NCBI GenBank assembly: GCA_038208735.1
Contig: JBBQYL010000179.1
Span: 1 to 10,770 of the forward strand
DNA from: Scleromatobacter sp038208735
GTDB taxonomy: Bacteria > Pseudomonadota > Gammaproteobacteria > Burkholderiales > Burkholderiaceae_C
Direction: 5' to 3'
Length of the DNA stretch: 10,770 nucleotides
Shown here piece after piece: positions 1-6,731 of this stretch; positions within the stretch are counted from its first letter, which is position 1; every line of letters begins with the position of its first letter. A model generated the notes under the pieces. That model saw only the letters and a list, made by a program, of their open reading frames with translations. It did not search any database and was not told where the DNA came from. Position numbers and translations under genes: made by a program.

Positions 1-50
1 TCGTCGCGGACGCTATAGGCCAGGTTGCCTACGTACAGTTTGTTTCCCAC
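1..50 (-). CDS. RRM-domain RNA-binding protein, N-terminal fragment
   Basis: Read on the minus strand from a GTG at 50-48, the first 16 codons give (M)GNKLYVGNLAYSVRD before the window ends. LYVGNL matches the RNP-2 motif of the RNA recognition motif, and this opening is typical of the small single-RRM proteins (roughly 80-150 residues) common in proteobacteria, several of which are cold-inducible. Such proteins bind single-stranded RNA in the cytoplasm. The GTG start is chosen because family members place Gly-Asn-Lys directly after the initiator, and no in-frame ATG lies just upstream. A weak purine-rich stretch (AAAGGG on the minus strand, about 8 bases before GTG) could be the ribosome site. 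The gene diverges from the MarC-family gene. Only RNP-2 is visible; RNP-1 and the rest lie outside the window, so the family call rests on a short but characteristic stretch. Confidence 0.72.
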   Translation of the reverse strand, partial: MGNKLYVGNLAYSVRD

Positions 51-403
51 GGGGGAAGCCCTTTCAAAGATAAAAAACCATGTGGAGCTTCAACCCAGCG
101 TGATCCATCAAGCGAAGGCGCCGCAACCAGACACAGCATCAACGGGAGACAGTTGCGCGAAGCAACCGCCAGCCCTGGAATGATTATGAGCCTAACAAAT
201 CACGAAAAGCAAAGCGCAGTCAAGGAAATTGTTGTTTTGTCGTTTCGGGGCGGTGAAGCCCCCTCGTTCATGGCGAACCGCGGCCGTTCGGCTCATTTTT
301 CCAGGGTTAAGACCAACGGGTTTTCCCGAAAGAAAGGCCACCGTCGGGCGGCGCGGCCTGAACTTGGTTGTTGCCTGGACGCCACCAAGGCGAGAATCGC
401 CGG
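51..403. other. Divergent intergenic spacer (RRM gene / MarC-family gene)
   Basis: These 353 bases are visibly less GC-rich than the flanking genes and contain no convincing gene. Two short perfect hairpins occur: GGGGC 247-251 with GCCCC 258-262, and CGGG 317-320 with CCCG 325-328. Neither is followed by a T-run on either strand, so I do not call them terminators. A possible minus-strand promoter sits at 183-212. I found no convincing sigma-70 promoter for the MarC-family gene. Its ribosome site is AAGGCGAG at 387-394, about 9 bases before the ATG at 404. Confidence 0.6.
183..212 (-). promoter_or_regulatory. Possible sigma-70 promoter for the RRM gene
   Basis: On the minus strand, TTGCTT (212-207) and CATAAT (188-183) are separated by 18 bases. 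The second hexamer matches TATAAT at 5 of 6 positions; the first matches TTGACA at 3 or 4. A TTGACT also occurs at 223-218, but its spacing to CATAAT is too long. Transcription from here would start near 176 and give a 5' leader of about 125 bases before the GTG at 50. This is inferred from motif and position only. Confidence 0.3.
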
Positions 404-1051
404 ATGGATCTGCACCTGCTCAAGCCGCTCGTCGCCGTGCTGGCGATCGTCAACCCGATCGGGGCGATTCCGTTCTTCCTGCACTTCACGCACAACCTCA
501 CCCGCGAGCAGCGCAAGCGCACCATCCGCGTCGCCTCGGTGGCGTCGTTCCTGGTGGTCGGGCTCAGCGCGATCTGCGGCCTGCAGATCATCGAGTTCTT
601 CGGCATCACCATCGCGTCGTTCCAGGTCGGTGGCGGCCTGCTGCTGCTCATCTCATCGATGCAGATGCTCAACGCCGAGCAGGCCGAGAGCCGCGGCTCG
701 GACGTCGGCGACGGCCAGGCCAAGGCCGACGCGGGCGACTCGATCGCCATCGTGCCGCTCACCATCCCGCTGCTCACCGGCCCGGCCACCATCTCCACCA
801 TGGTGATCTACGCCGACAAGACCCGCACGCTGCTCGAGCACGCGGTGCTGGTGGGCTACGGCGTGGTCATCGGCGCGGCCGTGTTCGCCGCCTTCTCGGC
901 CGCCGGCCGCATCGCGCGCCTGCTGGGCCGCACCGGCATCAACGTGATGACGCGGCTGATGGGCCTGATCCTGGCGGCCATGGCGGTGGAGCTGTTGTCG
1001 GACGGCCTGCTCAAGCTGTTCCCGGCGCTGTCGGGGCTGCCGGCCAATTGA
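404..1051 (+). CDS. MarC family integral membrane protein (UPF0056)
   Basis: The product is 215 residues, the usual size for MarC/YchE/YhgN proteins, with about six hydrophobic segments. Family hallmarks are NPIGAIPFF at 17-25, GGGLLLL at 76-82, PLTIPLLTGPATI at 118-130 and MGLILAAMAVE at 186-196. A polar loop at about 92-113, rich in Asp and Gly, separates the two halves. It should sit in the inner membrane. The biochemical role of the family is not established, and the old link of marC to multiple antibiotic resistance in E. coli was not upheld. The ATG at 404 is preferred over an in-frame TTG at 368 because AAGGCGAG lies about 9 bases upstream and the product then starts at the family's usual hydrophobic N-terminus. 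The stop codon (1049-1051) overlaps the TTG start of creB, so the gene is probably co-transcribed and translationally coupled with creBC. I cannot tell which MarC paralogue this is. Confidence 0.9.
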   Translation: MDLHLLKPLVAVLAIVNPIGAIPFFLHFTHNLTREQRKRTIRVASVASFLVVGLSAICGLQIIEFFGITIASFQVGGGLLLLISSMQMLNAEQAESRGSDVGDGQAKADAGDSIAIVPLTIPLLTGPATISTMVIYADKTRTLLEHAVLVGYGVVIGAAVFAAFSAAGRIARLLGRTGINVMTRLMGLILAAMAVELLSDGLLKLFPALSGLPAN

Positions 1052-1767
1052 GCTCGCGCATCCTCCTTCTGGAAGACGACCCGGCCATCGCCGGCACGGT
1101 CGCGTTCGCGCTGCAGCGCGAGGGCTTCGTCGTCGATCACATGCTGCTGGTGGGCGCCGCGCGCACCAGCGTGGCCTCCGCGCCGCCGACCCTGGCGATC
1201 CTGGACGTCGGCCTGCCCGACGGCAGCGGCCTCGACCTGTGCCGCGAATGGCGGCAATCGGGCGCCGACGCGCTGCGCGCGCTGCCGGTGCTGATGCTCA
1301 CGGCGCGCGCCGAGGAACTCGACCGCGTGGTGGGCCTGGAGCTGGGCGCCGACGACTACCTCACCAAGCCGTTCAGCCCGCGCGAGCTGGTGGCCCGCGT
1401 GCGCGCCCTGTTGCGCCGCGCGGCGCTGTCGCCGGCGGTGGTGCCGTCACTCGAGACGGTGCTGTTCGAGCTCGACGCCGACGGCCAGCGCATCCGCTTC
1501 GCCGGCCAGTGGCTGGCGCTGACCCGGCTCGAGTTCGGCCTCCTGCGCGCGCTGTTGCGCGCCCCCGGGCGCATCCGCTCGCGCGAAACGCTGCTCGACG
1601 AGGTGTGGGGCGCCGACGGCGAAGCCACCGACCGCACCGTGGACACCCACGTGAAGACCTTGCGTGCCAAACTGCGTGCGGTGCGGCCCGAACTCGAGCC
1701 GATCGCCACGCATCGGGGCATGGGCTACGCGCTCGACCCTTCCGTCCTCCAGCCGCCAGCTAACTAG
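1048..1767 (+). CDS. creB: Two-component response regulator CreB
   Basis: This is a 239-residue OmpR/PhoB-type DNA-binding regulator. The receiver domain (about 4-122) shows the acidic pocket E9/D10/D11, phospho-acceptor D53 in ILDVGLPDGSG, T85 in LTARAEE and K107 in TKPFSPREL. The winged-helix domain (about 133-230) contains TRLEFGLLRALL, the recognition region TDRTVDTHVKTLRAKL and RGMGYAL near the end. DVGLPD, the TKPFSPRE block and the position directly before a CreC/CreD pair point to CreB (BlrA in Aeromonas) rather than another OmpR-type regulator. In relatives, CreB activates creD and, in some species, beta-lactamase genes. The start is a TTG at 1048 that overlaps the preceding stop in a TTGA junction. 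No ATG or GTG gives a proper N-terminus, because the first beta strand (RILLLEDD) follows at once. creC begins directly after the stop codon, so the pair should be translated together. Confidence 0.92.
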   Translation: MSSRILLLEDDPAIAGTVAFALQREGFVVDHMLLVGAARTSVASAPPTLAILDVGLPDGSGLDLCREWRQSGADALRALPVLMLTARAEELDRVVGLELGADDYLTKPFSPRELVARVRALLRRAALSPAVVPSLETVLFELDADGQRIRFAGQWLALTRLEFGLLRALLRAPGRIRSRETLLDEVWGADGEATDRTVDTHVKTLRAKLRAVRPELEPIATHRGMGYALDPSVLQPPAN

Positions 1768-3225
1768 ATGCGCCTCGGCCTGCGACTGCTTTTCGCGTTC
1801 TTCGTCATCACCGGCCTGGCCGGCTTCTTCGCGCTCCAGGTGTTCCAGAGCGAGGTCAAGCCGAGCGCGCGCGAGGTGCTGGAGGACGCGCTGGCCGACA
1901 CCGCCAACCTCGTGGCCGAGCAGGCCGCGCCCGCGCTGCGCGCCATGCCGCCCGGCGGCACCCTGGCCGATTCGGCGCTGGCGCGCGACGTCGCGGCCTA
2001 CAGGAAGCGACCCGTCGACCTGCAGATCTGGGGCCTGCACAAGCGCACGCTCGACCTGCGCATCTATGTCACCGACGCCGCGGGCCGGGTGGTGCTCGAC
2101 TCCGGCTTCGGACCCGGAGCGCCCGGCAACACCGGCTCGGCGGTGGGCGCCGACTACTCGCAATGGCGCGACGTCCACCTGACGCTGCGCGGCGAATACG
2201 GCGCGCGCGCCACCCGCAGCACGCCCAGCGACGACGCGAGCTCGGTGATGTACGTGGCCGCGCCGGTGCGCGACGGCGACCGCGTGATCGGTGTGGTCAG
2301 CGTGGGCAAGCCGCTGGCTACCGTCCAGCAGTTCATCGACCGCGCGCAGCGGCGCATCTTCGTGGCCGGCTTCTGGCTGCTGGGGCTGTCCGCCGCGGTG
2401 GGGGTGCTGGTGACGATCTGGCTGGTGCGTGCCGTGCGCCAGCTGAAGTCGTACGCCACGCAGGTGCACGCCGGCGAGCGCGTGCCCGTGCCGCGGCTTC
2501 CGGGCGAGCTGGGCGACCTGGCCGTGGCCGTCGACGAGATGCGCGAGCGACTGGAGGATCGCGAGCGCCTGGAGCACACCGTGCGCGCGCTCACCCACGA
2601 GCTGAAGAGCCCGCTCACCGCCATCCAGGGCGCGGCCGAGCTGCTGGGCGACGAGCTGCCGGCCGAGGATCGCGAGCGCTTCGCGCGCCAGATCCAGGAC
2701 CAGTCGTTGCGGCTGCGCGACCTGGTCGACCGCATGCTGGAGCTGTCGCGCCTGGAGGGCCAGCGAGCCATCGCCAACCCGCGCGACCTGGTGCTGCTGG
2801 AGCTGATCGACGAGGTGGCCACAGGCCACGTGCCCTTGGCGATCCAGCGTGGCATCGGGCTGGTCTGGGAGGCACGTGCCGACATCGTCCTGCGCGGCGA
2901 GCACGACGCGCTGGTGCTGCTGTTCTCCAACCTGTGGTCCAACGCGCTCGACTTCGCGCCCGAGGGCTCGGCGATCACCGTCTCGTTGCGGCGCGTCGGC
3001 GCCGAGGCGGTGTTCACGATGCGCGACGTGGGCCCGGGCGTGTCCGACTTCGCGCTGCCGCAGCTCGGCCAACGCTTCTTCTCGCTGCCGCGACCGCGCG
3101 ACGGCCGCCGCGGCAGCGGCCTGGGCCTGGCCATCGTGCGCCAGGCCGCGGCGCTGCACGGCGGCAGCGTCACGTTCGCGCCGGCGTCGCCGGGCCTGCA
3201 GGTGACGGTGCGCCTCCCGGTCTGA
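1768..3225 (+). CDS. creC: Sensor histidine kinase CreC
   Basis: The 485-residue membrane sensor is close in length to E. coli CreC. A first membrane segment (about 6-26) is followed by a periplasmic sensor region (27-196) and a second segment (about 197-220), then a HAMP-like linker (about 220-268). The H-box TVRALTHELKSPLTAIQG places the phosphorylated histidine at H277. The ATP-binding domain has the N-box FSNLWSNALDFAPEGS (N388, N392), the D-box DVGPGVSD (420-427) and the glycine-rich GSGLGLAIVRQ (449-459). It should autophosphorylate and pass the phosphate to CreB D53. The ATG follows the creB TAG with no gap and has no Shine-Dalgarno sequence of its own, which suggests translational coupling. 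The ligand is unknown; in E. coli the system responds to carbon source and growth condition. All catalytic motifs look intact. Confidence 0.93.
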   Translation: MRLGLRLLFAFFVITGLAGFFALQVFQSEVKPSAREVLEDALADTANLVAEQAAPALRAMPPGGTLADSALARDVAAYRKRPVDLQIWGLHKRTLDLRIYVTDAAGRVVLDSGFGPGAPGNTGSAVGADYSQWRDVHLTLRGEYGARATRSTPSDDASSVMYVAAPVRDGDRVIGVVSVGKPLATVQQFIDRAQRRIFVAGFWLLGLSAAVGVLVTIWLVRAVRQLKSYATQVHAGERVPVPRLPGELGDLAVAVDEMRERLEDRERLEHTVRALTHELKSPLTAIQGAAELLGDELPAEDRERFARQIQDQSLRLRDLVDRMLELSRLEGQRAIANPRDLVLLELIDEVATGHVPLAIQRGIGLVWEARADIVLRGEHDALVLLFSNLWSNALDFAPEGSAITVSLRRVGAEAVFTMRDVGPGVSDFALPQLGQRFFSLPRPRDGRRGSGLGLAIVRQAAALHGGSVTFAPASPGLQVTVRLPV

Positions 3226-3240
3226 GAGCCTGGGCGGCGC

Positions 3241-3256
3241 TTCACCCTCGCCACAC
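3241..3256 (+). promoter_or_regulatory. Candidate CreB-binding tag upstream of creD
   Basis: In the 110-base gap between creC and creD the sequence reads TTCAC, six bases, then CACAC. The published cre/blr-tag is TTCAC-N6-TTCAC, so the first half is perfect, the spacing exact and the second half matches 3 of 5. A further CACAC lies at 3272-3276, 20 bases on. The site is 80 bases upstream of the creD ATG, a suitable distance for activating a creD promoter, although no strong -10 element is visible. The assignment is inference from motif and context. Confidence 0.4.
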
Positions 3257-3335
3257 AAACCTCATCGCGTCCACACGGGGCGCTCGCATCCTGGCTTCTT
3301 CGGCGCCGACATCCGGCGCGCTGGAGGAGTGAACG

Positions 3336-4769
3336 ATGAAATATCCGTTGCTGGCCAAGGTGGGCGCGATCGTGCTCGTGGGCTTGATGGTGTGGATGGT
3401 GCTGGGCCGCATCGAGGGCCTGGTGGAGGAGCGCAAGGGGCGCGGCGAAGAGGCCGTGCGCGGCGTGGAGCACTCGCACGCGGCCGCGCAATCCATCCTG
3501 GGCCCGGTGCTGGAGCGCGCCTGCACCGAGGAGTGGGACGTGGTCAACGGGAGCGGAAAGGATCGCGTGGTGACGACCGCCTCGCGCGACTTCCGGCTGC
3601 AGCAGGTGCCCACCCGCCTGGCGATCGACAGCCGCACCCAGGCCGATCCGCTGTGGCGTGGCCTGTTCAAGATCAACGCATGGACCGGGCATTTCACGGT
3701 GGCGGCCGACTTCGCCACGCTGGCGCCGCTGCAACCGCGCGCCGACCATCCGGACGGCCGTCTGAAGTGCGGCGCGCCCGTGCTGCTGGTCGCCTTGAGC
3801 GACGTGCGCGGCGTGCGCGCGGCCACGCTGCAGGCCGACGACCACGCGCTGGCCGTCGAGCCCGGCACCGGTGGCTCGGCCTACACGAGCGGCCTGCACG
3901 CCACCCTCCCCGCCGCGCGCGTGGACGGCGACGCGGCGGCACACCCGCTGTCGCTGCACCTGGAGCTTGACCTGGTCGGCACCAGCCAGGTGGCCTGGGT
4001 GCCCGCGGCCGAGAGCCTGCGCTGGACGCTCGCCTCCGACTGGCCGCATCCGTCGTTCGGCGGCCAGTTCGCGCCCGAGCGGCGCGAGATACGGCCGGAC
4101 GGCTTCGGCGCCACCTGGAACCTGTCGGCGCTGGCCACCACGGCGCCGGCCGACGTCGCGCGCGCACTGGCGTTGTGCACCCCAGAGAGCGCGGGCGCGA
4201 GCACGAGCTCGGGCGACGCCGCCGACGATCCGGCCGCCAAGTCGGACAAGTGCCTCGACCTGATGAGCGTCGCCTTCATCGACCCCGTCAACCCGTACGT
4301 GCTGAGCGATCGCGCCGTCAAGTACGACCTGCTGTTCATCCTGCTCACCTTCGTCACGGTGGCGCTGATCGAGGTGCTGTCCGGCCGCCGCGTGCACCCG
4401 GTGCAGTACCTGCTGGTGGGCCTGGCGCTGTCGCTGTTCTTCCTGCTGCTGCTGTCGCTGTCGGAGCACCTGCCGTTCGAGCGCGCCTATGCCGCGGCGG
4501 CGGGCGCCTGCGCGGCCCTGCTCGGGTTCTACGCGAGCTCGATGCTGGGCCGTGTCTTGTCGGGCGTGGTGTTCGGCCTGGGCATCGCGCTGCTGTACGG
4601 CCTGCTCTACGTGCTGTTGCAGATGGAGCAGAACGCGCTGGTCATCGGCTCGGTGATGCTGTTCCTGGCACTGGCGGCGGTGATGACGCTGACGCGACGG
4701 ATCGACTGGTACGCGCTGTTCGGGCGACTGCGCGCCAGCGCGCCCGAGACCGTCGGTGACGCGTCGTGA
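3336..4769 (+). CDS. creD: Inner membrane protein CreD (cell envelope integrity)
   Basis: The 477-residue product is slightly longer than E. coli CreD (about 450). It has an N-terminal membrane anchor (about 4-24), a large non-cytoplasmic domain (25-330) and a C-terminal block of about five or six membrane segments (330-452). Conserved CreD stretches include SDWPHPSFGGQF (234-245), FIDPVNPYVLSDRAVKYDLL (314-333), HPVQYLLVGLALS (354-366), LSLSEHLPFERAY (373-385), YGLLYVLLQMEQNAL (421-435) and TRRIDWYALF (453-462). CreD is the main target of CreBC; its molecular role is unclear, but its level affects colicin tolerance and envelope integrity in E. coli. A good ribosome site, GGAGGAG at 3323-3329, fixes the ATG at 3336. 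The gene lies 110 bases after creC, so it may have its own CreB-dependent promoter besides read-through. Two features are odd: four cysteines (63, 145, 281, 306) in the soluble domain, and a low-complexity Ala/Ser/Asp insert at about 284-305. Confidence 0.93.
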   Translation: MKYPLLAKVGAIVLVGLMVWMVLGRIEGLVEERKGRGEEAVRGVEHSHAAAQSILGPVLERACTEEWDVVNGSGKDRVVTTASRDFRLQQVPTRLAIDSRTQADPLWRGLFKINAWTGHFTVAADFATLAPLQPRADHPDGRLKCGAPVLLVALSDVRGVRAATLQADDHALAVEPGTGGSAYTSGLHATLPAARVDGDAAAHPLSLHLELDLVGTSQVAWVPAAESLRWTLASDWPHPSFGGQFAPERREIRPDGFGATWNLSALATTAPADVARALALCTPESAGASTSSGDAADDPAAKSDKCLDLMSVAFIDPVNPYVLSDRAVKYDLLFILLTFVTVALIEVLSGRRVHPVQYLLVGLALSLFFLLLLSLSEHLPFERAYAAAAGACAALLGFYASSMLGRVLSGVVFGLGIALLYGLLYVLLQMEQNALVIGSVMLFLALAAVMTLTRRIDWYALFGRLRASAPETVGDAS

Positions 4770-4894
4770 GCGATCCCCTCGACGATCGAGAGGTCGGGCG
4801 ATGATGCGCGCGGCGAACGCACGTCGCGCGAGCTGGCTCGACACCTGGTTCACGATGTGGTCCAGCGAGCACCACAAGGGCAACGCCACGTCGC

Positions 4895-4900
4895 TAAGAT
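4895..4900 (+). promoter_or_regulatory. -10-like hexamer for leaderless GMC oxidoreductase mRNA
   Basis: TAAGAT ends 8 bases before the ATG at 4909, and there is no Shine-Dalgarno sequence in the usual window. A transcript starting at the usual distance from this hexamer would begin at or next to the start codon. No good -35 element is seen near 4872-4877, so the evidence is modest. Confidence 0.3.
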
Positions 4901-4908
4901 GCATCCCC

Positions 4909-6594
4909 ATGCATCTCGGCGACCCGTTCGACTTCATCGTGATCGGCGCCGGCACGGCCGGTTGCCTGCTGGCCAACCGGCTGTCGGCCGATCCGCGCCA
5001 TCGCGTGCTGCTGATCGAGGCCGGTGGCCGGGACACCTATCCGTGGATCCACATCCCGGTGGGCTACCTGTACTGCATCGGCAACCCGCGCACCGACTGG
5101 CTGTACAAGACCGAGCCCGACCCGGGCCTCAACGGGCGCGTGCTGCGCTATCCGCGCGGCAAGGTGCTGGGCGGCTCCTCCAGCATCAACGGCATGATCT
5201 ACATGCGTGGCCAGGCGCGCGACTACGACGGCTGGGCCCGACGCACCGGCGACCCGGCGTGGGAATGGGCCAACTGCCTGCCGTACTTCCTGCGCCACGA
5301 GGATCATTGGCGTGGCGACGAGCCCGGCGAACAGCCGCTGCACGCGGGCCCGGGCCACGACGCCTCGGGCCGCCGCAGCGGCGGCGAGTGGCGCGTGGAG
5401 AAGCAGCGCCTGTCGTGGCCCATCCTCGACGCGTTCGCGAAGGCCGCCGTGCAGGCGGGCATCCCGGCCACCGAGGATTTCAACCGCGGCGACAACGAGG
5501 GCGTCGGCTACTTCGAGGTGAACCAGCGCCGCGGCGTGCGCTGGAATTCCGCCAAGGCCTTCCTGCGGCCGGCGCTGAAGCGCGCCAACCTGCGGGTGCT
5601 GACCGGCGCGCACGTGATGCGCCTGCTGCTGGAGGACGCGCCCGCGGGCTCGAAAGACAGACTCGTGGCACGCGGCGTGGAGCTCCGCATCGGCACCGAC
5701 GCGCCGGTGCAGGTGCGCTGCCGGGGCGAGGTGCTGCTGTCGGCCGGTGCCGTCGGCTCGCCGCAGATCCTGCAACTCTCGGGCATCGGCGACGGCGCGC
5801 GCCTGAAGGCGGCCGGCGTCACGCCGCGCCACGAGCTGCCGGGCGTGGGCGGCAATCTCCAGGACCACCTGCAGGTGCGCGCGGTATTCGCCGTCGACAA
5901 CACGCGCACGCTCAACACCCTGTCGGCCACGCTGATCGGCAAGGCGCGCATCGCGGCCGAATACGCGTTCTTGCGCAGCGGGCCCATGAGCATGGCGCCG
6001 TCGCAACTGGGCGCGTTCACGCGGTCCGATGCGGCCAGGCGCTGGGCCAACCTCGAATATCACGTGCAGCCGTTGTCGCTCGACGCGTTCGGCGAGCCGC
6101 TGCACGGCTTCGAGGCCTTCACGGCGAGCGTGTGCAACCTGAACCCGGAGTCGCGCGGCGAGGTACACATCACGTCGGCCGACCCGGCGCAGGCGCCGCG
6201 CATCGCGCCGCGCTACCTGGCCACCGAAGGCGATCGCCGCGTGGCGGCCGACTCGCTGCGCCTCACCCGCCGCATCGTGGCGCAGCCGGCGCTGGCGGGC
6301 TTTCATCCGCGCGAGGTGAAGCCCGGCCTGGAATACGAGACCGACGACGAACTCGCGCGCCTGGCCGGCGATATCGGCACCACCATCTTCCATCCGGTGG
6401 GCACCTGTCGCATGGGGCGCGACGACGAGCCCGGCGCGGTGCTCGACTCGCGCCTGCGGGTGCGCGGCGTGGCCGGCCTGCGCGTGGTGGACGCCAGCGT
6501 GATGCCGGACATCACCAGCGGCAACACGAACTCGCCGACGTTGATGATCGCCGAACGCGCCGCGGAATGGGCGCTCGAAAAAGGCACACGCTGA
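4909..6594 (+). CDS. GMC family FAD-dependent oxidoreductase (choline/alcohol dehydrogenase-like)
   Basis: The 561-residue flavoprotein has the size of bacterial choline and alcohol dehydrogenases of the GMC family. Features in order: FAD-binding VIGAGTAGCLLANRLSAD (11-28) and LLIEAGG (34-40); GMC signature 1 around GKVLGGSSSINGMIYMRG (84-101); signature 2, AGAVGSPQILQLSGIG (279-294); VGGNLQDHLQVR (313-324); catalytic histidine H495 in HPVGTCRMG; and the C-terminal DITSGNTNSPTLMIAE (534-549), with N541 as probable partner of H495. There is no signal peptide, so it should be cytoplasmic or associated with the inner face of the membrane. Such enzymes oxidise alcohols to aldehydes; the substrate cannot be read from sequence, and no betaine genes (betA/betB/betI neighbours) are present. 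The frame is open upstream to 4756, but ATG 4909 is chosen because the FAD motif then starts at about residue 11, as in relatives. It lies 139 bases after creD and has no visible functional link to it. Confidence 0.9.
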   Translation: MHLGDPFDFIVIGAGTAGCLLANRLSADPRHRVLLIEAGGRDTYPWIHIPVGYLYCIGNPRTDWLYKTEPDPGLNGRVLRYPRGKVLGGSSSINGMIYMRGQARDYDGWARRTGDPAWEWANCLPYFLRHEDHWRGDEPGEQPLHAGPGHDASGRRSGGEWRVEKQRLSWPILDAFAKAAVQAGIPATEDFNRGDNEGVGYFEVNQRRGVRWNSAKAFLRPALKRANLRVLTGAHVMRLLLEDAPAGSKDRLVARGVELRIGTDAPVQVRCRGEVLLSAGAVGSPQILQLSGIGDGARLKAAGVTPRHELPGVGGNLQDHLQVRAVFAVDNTRTLNTLSATLIGKARIAAEYAFLRSGPMSMAPSQLGAFTRSDAARRWANLEYHVQPLSLDAFGEPLHGFEAFTASVCNLNPESRGEVHITSADPAQAPRIAPRYLATEGDRRVAADSLRLTRRIVAQPALAGFHPREVKPGLEYETDDELARLAGDIGTTIFHPVGTCRMGRDDEPGAVLDSRLRVRGVAGLRVVDASVMPDITSGNTNSPTLMIAERAAEWALEKGTR

Positions 6595-6623
6595 ACAGGC
6601 GATGAACGAGGCCTGAACGATGT
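6591..6623 (+). repeat. Three 11-bp-phased TGAAC repeats
   Basis: TGAAC occurs at 6592, 6603 and 6614, exactly 11 bases apart, inside three imperfect 11-base units that begin at the stop codon of the GMC gene. Because 11 is not a multiple of three, the three TGA triplets provide a stop in every reading frame. The phasing is close to one helical turn. The repeat is visible directly; any role is unknown. Confidence 0.5.
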
Positions 6624-6680
6624 TGGTGCATCGACACAGCGGGAAACCCCCGATGTGCAGCTGCCACATGCGCTCATACA

Positions 6681-6707
6681 GTGCATATACTTTCTTGTCA
6701 TATGCAC
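6681..6707 (+). promoter_or_regulatory. Inverted repeat, probable operator or RNA switch
   Basis: GTGCATAT (6681-6688) and ATATGCAC (6700-6707) form a perfect 8-bp inverted repeat with 11 bases between the arms. The right arm overlaps the last base of the -35-like TTGTCA at 6695-6700 and also the left arm of a second perfect hairpin, GCACC 6704-6708 with GGTGC 6714-6718. The two pairings exclude each other. A dimeric repressor site is the simplest reading; an RNA switch would require transcription starting upstream, for example from TATACT at 6686-6691 or from the GMC gene. Confidence 0.4.
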
Positions 6708-6725
6708 CCACAAGGTGCGTAGGAT
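6695..6725 (+). promoter_or_regulatory. Possible promoter of the candidate small RNA
   Basis: TTGTCA at 6695-6700 matches the -35 consensus at 5 of 6 positions. TAGGAT at 6720-6725 matches the -10 consensus at 4 of 6. The spacer is 19 bases, slightly long. A start near 6732 would place the following hairpins and terminator in a transcript of roughly 120 bases. Inference from motif only. Confidence 0.3.
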
Positions 6726-6731
6726 ACTGAA

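Noticed and set aside
247..262. Hairpin GGGGC/GCCCC as a terminator
   Set aside because: No T-run follows on either strand and the stem is only 5 bp.
485..501. TTCAC-N7-CTCAC in the MarC-family gene, similar to the CreB tag
   Set aside because: Spacing is 7 instead of 6 and it lies inside coding sequence (residues 28-33 of the product), far from any promoter position.
1447..3258. 603-codon open frame on the minus strand
   Set aside because: Antisense to creB and creC, composition dominated by His/Gln/Arg/Ala, no domain; shadow of the real genes.
4785..4800. Inverted repeat CTCGA/TCGAG after creD as a terminator
   Set aside because: The stem is short and no T-run follows; not enough to call a terminator.
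4756..4908. N-terminal extension of the GMC oxidoreductase back to 4756
   Set aside because: The extra 51 residues are Arg-rich, overlap the end of creD and would place the FAD-binding motif far from the N-terminus, unlike relatives.
2154..5036. 960-codon open frame on the minus strand
   Set aside because: It lies antisense to creC, creD and the start of the GMC gene. The translation is Arg/Ser/Gln/His-rich without any recognisable domain, as expected from high-GC codon shadowing.
4894..6711. 605-codon open frame on the minus strand
   Set aside because: Antisense to the complete GMC oxidoreductase, whose domains are intact on the plus strand; no recognisable motif in the antisense product.
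6620..6730. 36-codon ORF (ATG 6620, GAGG at 6608-6611) with CSCH motif
   Set aside because: It has a passable ribosome site but crosses the inverted repeats and possible promoter, matches nothing I know, and its length is expected by chance. Conservation across relatives would be needed to revive it.
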